Source: Christensenellaceae bacterium (lineage in GTDB: Bacteria > Bacillota > Clostridia > Christensenellales > SZUA-584). From it: a stretch of 5,821 nucleotides of DNA. The stretch lies in assembly GCA_012719815.1 (NCBI GenBank), contig JAAXZP010000161.1:1-5821 (forward strand), read 5' to 3'. The translations under genes were made by a program, and so were the position numbers. Of this stretch, positions 1 through 5,751 are shown piece after piece. Under the pieces are notes generated by a model that worked only from the letters and a program-made list of their open reading frames with translations, had not been told where the DNA came from and searched no databases. The first letter of the stretch is position 1; each line of letters begins with the position of its first letter.

Positions 1-126
1 ATCAATAAAGTGCGTATGTCGCTTGGAGGTACGCCCTTTTTGCTTCACATTATCAATTGCTATGCAGCCAATACTTTGGAGGATGCTATGCAGCCAATAC
101 TTTGGAGGATTGAAAGATTTTATTAA
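1..126 (+). other. Unidentified end of upstream unit, no gene callable
   Basis: I recognise no gene here. Frame 1 is open from the window edge to a TAA at 124-126 and reads ...CYAANTLEDAMQPILWRIERFY at its end. Frame 2 is also open, to a TGA at 137-139, and frame 3 is open from 9 to a TGA at 111-113, so open frames alone prove nothing. The stretch is AT-richer than the operon that follows. A 26-bp tandem duplication falls inside it and changes every frame that crosses it. TTGGAGG, a good ribosome-binding sequence, occurs three times (23-29, 76-82, 102-108). The second copy sits 5 nt before an ATG at 88 that would give a 12-residue peptide. An intrinsic terminator follows at 148-177, so this is most likely the 3' end or 3' untranslated region of a gene to the left. 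Its identity is unknown. Confidence 0.35.
59..110. repeat. Perfect 26-bp tandem direct repeat, two copies
   Basis: Bases 59-84 and 85-110 are identical over all 26 positions, starting GCTATGCAGCCAATACTT and ending TGGAGGAT. The match extends one base to the left (T58 and T84), and the flanks differ beyond that. Each copy carries a Shine-Dalgarno-like GGAGG and the octamer AATACTTT. With 26 not divisible by 3, the second copy shifts any reading frame passing through. Exact identity indicates either a recent slippage-type duplication or selection on both copies. An assembly artefact is also possible. Confidence 0.95.
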
Positions 127-147
127 GCAAAATGTTTGAATGAAATG

Positions 148-177
148 CGCAGGCAAACGAGGCTGCCTGCGTTTTTT
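148..177 (+). terminator. Rho-independent terminator of the upstream unit
   Basis: CGCAGGCA (148-155) pairs perfectly with TGCCTGCG (164-171) across an 8-nt loop, and six T residues follow at 172-177. A G-U pair between 147 and 172 could extend the stem. A GC-rich 8-bp stem plus a U tract is a textbook intrinsic terminator for rightward transcription. It separates the upstream unit from the promoter of the ligase/oxidoreductase operon. The opposite strand lacks a comparable T run, so it is probably one-directional. Confidence 0.88.
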
Positions 178-201
178 ATGCATGCATTTTTTCGGCGGCG
201 G

Positions 202-223
202 TAAAGTATTCATAAATACTTTA
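202..223. promoter_or_regulatory. 22-bp palindrome over the -35 region, candidate operator
   Basis: TAAAGTATT (202-210) and AATACTTTA (215-223) are perfect inverted arms of 9 bp around a 4-nt spacer, CATA. The right arm runs into the proposed -35 hexamer (220-225), a usual position for a repressor site. A dimeric regulator binding here would block the promoter driving the five-gene operon. Which regulator is unknown, and none is encoded in the window. Six T residues follow at 224-229, so a weak AT-only terminator hairpin is the alternative reading. The all-AT-rich stem with only one G-C pair per arm makes that less likely. Confidence 0.6.
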
Positions 224-248
224 TTTTTTATGGCCGATACGATATAAT
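220..248 (+). promoter_or_regulatory. Sigma-A-type promoter of the operon
   Basis: TATAAT at 243-248 is a perfect -10 hexamer. Seventeen bases upstream lies TTTATT (220-225), a weak -35 matching TTGACA at three of six positions. No extended -10 TGn is present. Transcription would start near 254-256, giving a leader of about 70 nt before the first ligase gene. The weak -35 together with the overlapping palindrome suggests a controlled promoter. I see no other plausible promoter inside the operon, where gaps are at most 28 nt. Confidence 0.65.
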
Positions 249-270
249 CAAACATTATGAAAACACGGAA

Positions 271-301
271 GCACGGCAGGAAAACCGAACAGGTTTCGTG
301 C
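271..301 (+). other. Bulged stem-loop in the operon leader
   Basis: In the presumed 5' leader, GCACG (271-275) can pair with CGTGC (297-301), and AAACC (282-286) with GGTTT (292-296), closing a 5-nt loop, GAACA. A 6-nt bulge (276-281) lies on the left side only. That gives ten pairs in two stacked helices, ending 9 nt before the ribosome binding site. No U tract follows, so it is not a terminator. It matches no riboswitch or T-box consensus that I know. It may stabilise the RNA or may be chance pairing. Confidence 0.35.
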
Positions 302-310
302 GGCATAACT

Positions 311-317
311 GGAGAGG
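311..317 (+). promoter_or_regulatory. Ribosome binding site deciding the first ligase start
   Basis: GGAGAGG at 311-317 lies 7 nt before the ATG at 325. The same frame is open further upstream to a GTG at 298, but that GTG has no Shine-Dalgarno sequence. Starting at 325 also makes the protein begin MIWNEKMEC, which aligns residue for residue with MYWNKELEC of the second ligase. Confidence 0.85.
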
Positions 318-324
318 AAACGAT

Positions 325-1626
325 ATGATCTGGAACGAAAAAATGGAGTGCGCTTCCCGGGATGAGATCAGAGCCATCCAGCTGGAGCGCCTGAAGAGCA
401 CGGTAGAACGGTGTTATTACAACGTTCCGCATTACCGCAAGAAACTCGACGAAGCGGGCGTCAGGCCCGAGGATATCCGGTCGCTGGACGATATTCGCCG
501 GATTCCATTCACCGTTAAAGACGATCTGCGCGAGAACTATCCGTACAAGCTGTTCGCCGCGCCGATGAAAGACGTGGTGCGCCTGCACGCGTCCTCCGGC
601 ACCACCGGCAAGCCCACCGTGGTGGGCTACACCAAAGCCGACATCGACATGTGGGCGGAGTGCGTGGCGCGCATGGTCTGCGCGGCGGGCGTCACGCCGG
701 ATGACATCGCCCAGATCACGTTCGGCTACACGCTGTTTACCGGCGCGTTCGGCCTGCACTACGGCCTGGAGAAGGTGGGCGCGACGGTGATTCCCATATC
801 CGGCGGCAACACTGAGCGGCAGCTCGCCATCATGCAGGATTTCGGCACCACGGTGCTGGTGGGTACGCCGTCATATGCGCTGTATATGGCGGAAGTGGCG
901 AAGAAGAAGGGCATCGACACGCGCAAGCTGCCGGTGCGGCTCGGGCTGTTCGGCGGCGAGGGCCACACCGACGAGATGCGGCGCGAGATCGAAAACGCTT
1001 GGGGCATTCTGGACACCGAGAACTACGGTCTGTCCGAGGTGATCGGGCCGGGCGTATCCGGCGAGTGCCATTTCAAGGACGGCATGCACATCGCGGAGGA
1101 CCATTTCCTCTGTGAGGTCATTGACCCCGACACGCTGGAACCGCTGCCGTACGGCGAGAAGGGCGAGCTGGTAATCACGTCGCTGTCTAAAGAGGCGCTG
1201 CCCATACTGCGCTACCGCACCAAGGATATCACATGGCTGATATCCGAAAAATGCCGCTGCGGCCGCACGTCCATGCGAATGGCCAAAGTTCAGGGCAGGA
1301 CGGACGACATGCTCATCATCCGCGGCGTCAACGTGTTCCCGTCGCAGATCGAGGGCGTGCTTTTAAGCATCGACGGTATCAGCCCGCACTACGAAATCGT
1401 GGTGCGCAAGGACGGCTATATGGACTGCATCGAAGTGCTGGTCGAGGTGTCCGACGCGTCGCTGCTGGATAGGTTCAGCGCGCTGGAAGCGCTGGAGAAT
1501 AAGATCAAGCACGCACTCTACACCGTGCTGAACATCCACGCGGATGTCCGGCTGGTGGAGCCGCAGTCGCTGAAACGGTTTGAAGGCAAGGCCAAGCGGG
1601 TGACCGACCTGCGCGGCCAGCAATAA
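325..1626 (+). CDS. paaK: Phenylacetate-CoA ligase family protein, divergent paralog
   Basis: This is a 433-residue AMP-forming acyl-CoA ligase of the PaaK family (ANL superfamily), normal in length. It should activate an arylacetate with ATP and CoA in the cytoplasm via an acyl-adenylate. Visible motifs are the phosphate-binding loop SSGTTGKP at 90-97, YGLSE at 234-238, the CRC pair at 310-312 before GR, RTDDMLIIRG at 325-334, and the C-terminal EGKAKRV with its candidate catalytic lysine around 422-424. It aligns without gaps to the second ligase, at about 58% identity by my hand count. It departs from family norms at two sites. The segment 133-149 reads FGYTLFTGAFGLHYGLE where the canonical form is YGYGLFTGGLGAHYGAE. 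The adenine-contact motif 209-216 reads FGGEGHTD instead of FGAEPWTE. The catalytic framework is otherwise intact, so I infer an active enzyme with altered acid specificity. It is first in the operon, 24 nt before iorA. Confidence 0.9.
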   Translation: MIWNEKMECASRDEIRAIQLERLKSTVERCYYNVPHYRKKLDEAGVRPEDIRSLDDIRRIPFTVKDDLRENYPYKLFAAPMKDVVRLHASSGTTGKPTVVGYTKADIDMWAECVARMVCAAGVTPDDIAQITFGYTLFTGAFGLHYGLEKVGATVIPISGGNTERQLAIMQDFGTTVLVGTPSYALYMAEVAKKKGIDTRKLPVRLGLFGGEGHTDEMRREIENAWGILDTENYGLSEVIGPGVSGECHFKDGMHIAEDHFLCEVIDPDTLEPLPYGEKGELVITSLSKEALPILRYRTKDITWLISEKCRCGRTSMRMAKVQGRTDDMLIIRGVNVFPSQIEGVLLSIDGISPHYEIVVRKDGYMDCIEVLVEVSDASLLDRFSALEALENKIKHALYTVLNIHADVRLVEPQSLKRFEGKAKRVTDLRGQQ

Positions 1627-1650
1627 ATTTGACACAACAAGAGGTTGCAG

Positions 1651-3378
1651 ATGAAGAAACTGATGCTGGGGAACGAGGCGTTTGCGCGCGGCGCATACGA
1701 GGCGGGCGTCACAGTGGCCGCCGCGTATCCGGGCACGCCAAGCACCGAGATCACCGAAAATATTGCGAAATACCCGGAAGTTTACGCGGAATGGTCGCCC
1801 AACGAGAAGGTGGCGCTGGAGGTCGCGATCGGCGCGTCCATCGGCGGCGCGCGGGCGCTGTGCTGCATGAAGCACGTGGGCCTCAACGTCGCGGCGGACC
1901 CGCTGTTTACTGTATCTTACACCGGCGTGGGCGGCGGCCTTGTCATCATCGTCGCGGACGACCCGGGCATGCATTCCAGCCAGAACGAGCAGGATTCGAG
2001 GTTCTACGCGCGCAGCGCGCATGTGATGATGCTGGAGCCTTCCGACAGCATGGAAGCAAAGGAGTTTGTGAAAACGGCGTACGATCTTTCCGAACAGTTC
2101 GACACGCCGGTGCTGGTGCGCTCCAGCACGCGGCTGTCTCACTCGCAGGGGCTGGTGGAGCTGGGCGAGCGGCTGCAGCGCGAACTGAAACCGTATAAGA
2201 AGGACATCGGCAAATACGTGATGATGCCCGGCATGGCCAGAAAGAGGCACATCGTCGTGGAGCAGCGCATGAAGGACATCCGGGCGTTCGCCGAGACGGA
2301 GGAGCTCAACCGCGTGGAATACCGGGATAAGTCCATCGGCGTCATCACCAGCGGCGTGGTGTACAACTACGTGCGCGAGGCGCTGCCAGAGGCGAGCACA
2401 CTCAAGCTGGGCATGGTATACCCGCTGCCCGAGAAGCTCATCCGCGATTTTGCGCGTGAGGTGGATAAGCTGTACGTGGTGGAAGAGCTGGAGCCGTTCT
2501 TCGAAAACCAGATCAAAGCCATGGGCGTAAAGGTTATCGGCAAGGAGATATTCTCCGTGCAGGGCGAGTACAGCGTGAACCTCATCTCCGAGCGCATCAG
2601 CGGCAGGAAGGCGGAAGTTTTCGACTCCGGCGCGCTGCCTCAAAGGCCGCCCGTGATGTGCCCTGGCTGCCCGCACCGCGCGGTTTTCTACACGCTCAGG
2701 AAACTGGGCATCACGGCAATGGGCGACATCGGGTGCTACACGCTGGGCGCGCTGCCGCCGCTTCAGGGCATCGATACGTGCGTCTGCATGGGCGCATCCA
2801 TCGGCATGGCGATGGGCATGGAGAAAGCCCGCGGAAGCGCAAACAAGCTGGTTGCGGTGATCGGCGACTCGACGTTCCTCCATTCCGGCATCACCGGCCT
2901 TGTCGACATGGTTTATAACGGCTCCAGGGGAACCGTGATTATACTGGACAACTCCACGACCGGTATGACGGGGCATCAGGACCACCCCGCCACCGGCAAA
3001 ACGCTGCGCGGCGACATCGCGCCCGCCATCGACATACCGGCGCTTGTCAGGAGTATCGGCGTTCAGCACGTGCGCGTGGTGGATCCGTTCGACCTGAAAG
3101 CGCTGGAGCAGGCGCTCAAGGAAGAGACAGAGCGCGACGCGCTGAGCGTGATTATCGCCAAACGGCCCTGCGTGCTGCTGGACAAGAAATACACCCATCC
3201 GGCGTACGCCATCAACGATAAATGCAGAAACTGCGGCGTGTGCATGAGGCTCGGCTGCCCGGCGATAGCCAAAAAGGACGGCGAGAGGAGAATAGACGCC
3301 ACGGTGTGCACCGGCTGCGGCCTGTGCCCCGAAGTATGCAGGTTCGGTGCTATCGAGAAAGTGGGTGACGTAAAATGA
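1651..3378 (+). CDS. iorA: Indolepyruvate:ferredoxin oxidoreductase, alpha subunit
   Basis: This 575-residue catalytic subunit carries out thiamine-diphosphate-dependent conversion of aryl-2-oxoacids plus CoA to aryl-acetyl-CoA, CO2 and reduced ferredoxin. The order of domains fits IorA. An N-terminal pyrimidine-binding domain carries GNEA at 7-10 and YPGTPSTE at 26-33. A transketolase-C-like domain follows at about 226-320. The TPP/pyrophosphate domain is at about 335-500, with CPGCPHR at 337-343, GDS at 405-407 and DNSTT at 433-437. A C-terminal two-cluster ferredoxin domain completes it. Its cysteines are 525, 528, 531, 536 (C-x2-C-x2-C-x4-CP) and 553, 556, 559, 563, consistent with two [4Fe-4S] clusters passing electrons to free ferredoxin. 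After the second set an arginine (564) replaces the usual proline. I chose ATG 1651 because AAGAGG at 1639-1644 is 6 nt upstream; the in-frame TTG at 1645 abuts that site. The stop overlaps iorB, the expected partner. Confidence 0.95.
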   Translation: MKKLMLGNEAFARGAYEAGVTVAAAYPGTPSTEITENIAKYPEVYAEWSPNEKVALEVAIGASIGGARALCCMKHVGLNVAADPLFTVSYTGVGGGLVIIVADDPGMHSSQNEQDSRFYARSAHVMMLEPSDSMEAKEFVKTAYDLSEQFDTPVLVRSSTRLSHSQGLVELGERLQRELKPYKKDIGKYVMMPGMARKRHIVVEQRMKDIRAFAETEELNRVEYRDKSIGVITSGVVYNYVREALPEASTLKLGMVYPLPEKLIRDFAREVDKLYVVEELEPFFENQIKAMGVKVIGKEIFSVQGEYSVNLISERISGRKAEVFDSGALPQRPPVMCPGCPHRAVFYTLRKLGITAMGDIGCYTLGALPPLQGIDTCVCMGASIGMAMGMEKARGSANKLVAVIGDSTFLHSGITGLVDMVYNGSRGTVIILDNSTTGMTGHQDHPATGKTLRGDIAPAIDIPALVRSIGVQHVRVVDPFDLKALEQALKEETERDALSVIIAKRPCVLLDKKYTHPAYAINDKCRNCGVCMRLGCPAIAKKDGERRIDATVCTGCGLCPEVCRFGAIEKVGDVK

Positions 3379-3950
3379 CAACGGATATTTTGATCGTGGG
3401 CGTCGGCGGACAGGGAACGCTGCTGGCCAGCCGGGTGCTGGGCAATCTAGCACAGTCGCTGGGGTACGACGTCAAGCTTTCGGAGGTGCACGGCATGGCG
3501 CAGCGCGGCGGCAGCGTGGTGACGCACGTCCGCTTCGGCGACAAGGTGTTCTCGCCGGTTATCGACGAGAGCTGTGCAGACATCATTTTGGCGTTTGAAA
3601 AGCTGGAAGCGCTGCGGTGGGTGGGCCGCCTGAAGAAGAACGGCAGGATGTTTATCAATACGCAGGAAATAGCGCCGATGCCCGTCATCACGGGCGCGGA
3701 AAGCTATCCCTCCGACATCGAAGAACGCATACGGGCGCTGGTGCCGGACGCGGTGTTTGTGGACGCTTTGAAGCTCGCGGAGGAAGCGGGCACCGCCAAA
3801 GCCGTCAACATCGTGCTGATCGGCGTGCTGGCGCGGCATATGGACATCAACAAAAACGCCTTCCTCGATGCTATCAGGGCGACTGTCCCGCAGAAGCTGC
3901 TGGACGTCAACCTCGCTGCGTTTGAGAAGGGCTATAACGTAAAATCTTAA
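3375..3950 (+). CDS. iorB: Indolepyruvate:ferredoxin oxidoreductase, beta subunit
   Basis: This 191-residue protein is the gamma-domain (PF01558-type) subunit that completes the IOR enzyme with IorA, and its length is normal for IorB. The glycine-rich VGVGGQG is at 8-14 after the first beta strand, and EVHGMAQRGGS at 37-47 is the hallmark of the family. It has no cysteine cluster motif, signal peptide or membrane segment. It starts within the ATGA shared with the iorA stop (4-nt overlap). Only a weak purine stretch (GTGGGTGA) lies upstream, so translation is probably coupled to iorA, which would help equal subunit production. The next gene starts 28 nt downstream. Confidence 0.94.
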   Translation: MTTDILIVGVGGQGTLLASRVLGNLAQSLGYDVKLSEVHGMAQRGGSVVTHVRFGDKVFSPVIDESCADIILAFEKLEALRWVGRLKKNGRMFINTQEIAPMPVITGAESYPSDIEERIRALVPDAVFVDALKLAEEAGTAKAVNIVLIGVLARHMDINKNAFLDAIRATVPQKLLDVNLAAFEKGYNVKS

Positions 3951-3978
3951 GGCCAAAAGATGATATTGGAGGCATAAT

Positions 3979-5277
3979 ATGTACTGGAATAAAGAGCTCG
4001 AATGCATGGACAGGGAGCAGCTGCGCGAGCTTCAGGGTAAAAAGCTCAGGGCGACGGTCAAAAAGGTATACGAAAACGTGCCTTTTTACAGGAAGGCGTT
4101 TGACGAGAAGGGCATACGCCCCGAGGACATCCGGACGGTGGACGATATCAGGCACCTGCCGTTCACGATGAAGTCGGACCTGCGCGACAATTACCCGTTC
4201 GGGCTGTTCGCGGTGCCGCAGAGCGAAATCGTGCGCGTGCACGCATCGTCGGGCACTACCGGCAAACCCACGGTGGTGGGCTACACCGCGCGCGACATTT
4301 CCAACTGGGCGGAGCTGATGGCGCGCACGTTTACGTTCGCGGGCGCGACGAAAGATTCCGTGATACAGGTGGCATACGGCTACGGGCTGTTCACCGGCGG
4401 CCTCGGCGCGCACTACGGCGCGGAGCGTATCGGCGCGATGACGGTGCCCGTCTCCGGCGGCAACACCAAGCGCCAGATCATGCTGATGCAGGATTTCGGC
4501 ACCACAATCCTTGCGTGCACGCCGTCGTACGCGCTGTATCTCGCCGAGTCGATGGAGGAGATGAATATAGACCGCTCGTCGCTCAAGCTCAAAGCCGGCG
4601 TGTTCGGCGCCGAGCCGTGGACGGAAGCGATGAGGGGCGAGATTGAGGAGCGCCTCGGTATTCTCGCCATCGACATTTACGGCCTGTCCGAGATCATGGG
4701 GCCGGGCGTCGCTTCGGAGTGCGAGTACCAGCAGGGGCTGCACATCGCCGAGGATTTCTTCCTGGCGGAGATCATCGATCCGGACACGCTGGAGCCGCTG
4801 CCGTACGGCGAGAAGGGCGAGCTCGTTATCACGACGATTGACAAGGACGGCATCCCGCTGATCCGCTACCGCACGCGCGACATCACTGCGCTGCATCCCG
4901 AAACCTGCAGCTGCGGCCGCACGCTGGTGCGCATGGAAAAAGTGCTGGGCCGCAGCGACGACATGCTCATCATCCGCGGCGTCAACGTGTTCCCGTCGCA
5001 AATCGAGAGCGTGCTGGTGGAGATCGCGGACGTGTTGCCGCACTATCAGATTGTGGTGGACCGCGTGGAAAACATCGATACCCTGGAGGTGCAGGTAGAG
5101 GTTTCCGCCGATCTGTTCTCCGACGAGGTGAAGCGCCTTGAAAGTCTGGGGAAAAAGATCAAGCATGAAATACAGTCGGTGCTGGGCATCAGCGTGGATG
5201 TGACGCTTGTGGAACCCAAGACCATCCCGCGCAGCGAAGGAAAAGCCAAGCGCGTGATCGATAACCGGAAATTCTGA
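3979..5277 (+). CDS. paaK: Phenylacetate-CoA ligase, canonical paralog
   Basis: This 432-residue AMP-forming aryl-CoA ligase of the PaaK family is the expected enzyme for arylacetate + ATP + CoA = aryl-acetyl-CoA + AMP + PPi. All signature stretches have the canonical form: SSGTTGKP at 90-97, YGYGLFTGGLGAHYGAE at 133-149, FGAEPWTE at 209-216, YGLSE at 234-238, CSCGR after 309, RSDDMLIIRGVN near 325-336, and PRSEGKAKRV at 417-426 with the candidate adenylation lysine. The start at ATG 3979 is well supported by TTGGAGG (3966-3972) 6 nt upstream. The gene ends with tandem stops TGA TAA. The product of IorAB is the product of this ligase, so the two share the aryl-acetyl-CoA pool. The exact aryl group (phenyl, 4-hydroxyphenyl or indolyl) cannot be read from sequence. 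Confidence 0.94.
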   Translation: MYWNKELECMDREQLRELQGKKLRATVKKVYENVPFYRKAFDEKGIRPEDIRTVDDIRHLPFTMKSDLRDNYPFGLFAVPQSEIVRVHASSGTTGKPTVVGYTARDISNWAELMARTFTFAGATKDSVIQVAYGYGLFTGGLGAHYGAERIGAMTVPVSGGNTKRQIMLMQDFGTTILACTPSYALYLAESMEEMNIDRSSLKLKAGVFGAEPWTEAMRGEIEERLGILAIDIYGLSEIMGPGVASECEYQQGLHIAEDFFLAEIIDPDTLEPLPYGEKGELVITTIDKDGIPLIRYRTRDITALHPETCSCGRTLVRMEKVLGRSDDMLIIRGVNVFPSQIESVLVEIADVLPHYQIVVDRVENIDTLEVQVEVSADLFSDEVKRLESLGKKIKHEIQSVLGISVDVTLVEPKTIPRSEGKAKRVIDNRKF

Positions 5278-5292
5278 TAAGGAGGGACTGTT

Positions 5293-5721
5293 ATGGTCAA
5301 GCAGATATCCGTTTTTGTGGAGAACAAAAAAGGTCGGCTGGCCCGCATCACCGACGTGCTGGGAAAAGGCGGCATCGACCTGATTGCGCTGTCCATTGCG
5401 GACACCACCAATTTCGGCATCATGCGCTGCATCGTCAACGACCCGGAAAAAGCCCTCAAGCTGCTCAAGGAGAACGATATCACGGCGAGCACCACCGAAG
5501 TGATCGTGGCGGAGGTTGTCGACAAGCCGGGCGGGCTTGCCTATGTGCTGGGCCTTTTGGACAAAGCGGATATCAGCGTGGAATACCTGTATTCGTTTGT
5601 GCGGACGCCCAATGAAAACGCGCTGATACTTTTCCGCGTTGAAGAAATTGACAGAGCGGTCAAGACACTGGAAGCTGGCGGCGTCAAACTGCTGGACGAG
5701 AAGGACATCTACGATATTTAA
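5293..5721 (+). CDS. Double ACT-domain protein, putative amino-acid sensor
   Basis: This 142-residue soluble protein is made of two ACT domains, roughly residues 1-70 and 71-140, with no attached enzyme or DNA-binding domain. Each begins with a beta strand followed by the glycine turn typical of ACT ligand sites: ENKKGRLA at 10-17 and DKPGGLA at 77-83. The length and layout fit the stand-alone ACT family often found beside phenylacetate-CoA ligase and IOR genes (COG4747-like, from memory). ACT domains commonly bind amino acids, so an aromatic amino acid is the natural ligand guess, and control of the neighbouring enzymes the natural role; both are inference. AAGGAGGG at 5279-5286 lies 6 nt before the ATG and only 15 nt separate it from the ligase, so it belongs to the operon. 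It ends with in-frame tandem stops TAA TGA. Confidence 0.88.
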   Translation: MVKQISVFVENKKGRLARITDVLGKGGIDLIALSIADTTNFGIMRCIVNDPEKALKLLKENDITASTTEVIVAEVVDKPGGLAYVLGLLDKADISVEYLYSFVRTPNENALILFRVEEIDRAVKTLEAGGVKLLDEKDIYDI

Positions 5722-5724
5722 TGA

Positions 5725-5751
5725 CGCAAACCATCCCTTAGCTGGCTTGCG
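5725..5751 (+). other. Weak stem-loop between the ACT gene and alr
   Basis: CGCAA (5725-5729) can pair with TTGCG (5747-5751), and CCA (5731-5733) with TGG (5743-5745), with an A-C mismatch between the two helices and a 9-nt loop. No U tract follows; the next bases are GGGG then AAG. It is therefore not a convincing intrinsic terminator. It could slow or partly attenuate read-through into the downstream gene, or be chance. Confidence 0.3.

Noticed and set aside
59..110. CRISPR array or insertion-sequence remnant
   Set aside because: The two 26-bp copies abut with no spacer, there are only two, and there are no inverted termini or transposase remains.
202..229. Palindrome plus T6 as a second intrinsic terminator
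   Set aside because: The stem has one G-C pair per arm and would be unstable. A strong terminator already lies at 148-177, and overlap with the -35 favours an operator. Not fully excluded.
255..324. Riboswitch or T-box in the operon leader
   Set aside because: At about 70 nt it is too short for a T-box, has no T-box or known aptamer consensus, and has no terminator/antiterminator pair.
298..327. GTG 298 as an earlier start of the first ligase
   Set aside because: It lacks a Shine-Dalgarno sequence and falls inside the leader hairpin. ATG 325 has GGAGAGG at proper spacing and matches the start of the paralog.
257..328. 23-codon upstream ORF (begins MKTRKHGRK) whose TGA overlaps the first ligase ATG as ATGA
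   Set aside because: It would start within a few bases of the predicted transcription start and has no ribosome binding site. Its peptide contains no Trp, Tyr or Phe, so it is not an aromatic amino acid attenuator. The ATGA overlap is suggestive but not enough.
1363..3453. Minus-strand open frame of 696 codons opposite the end of the first ligase, iorA and the start of iorB
   Set aside because: Its product is dominated by His, Arg, Val and Ala with no recognisable domain, the pattern of the antisense of GC-ending codons. It runs opposite three clearly real genes.
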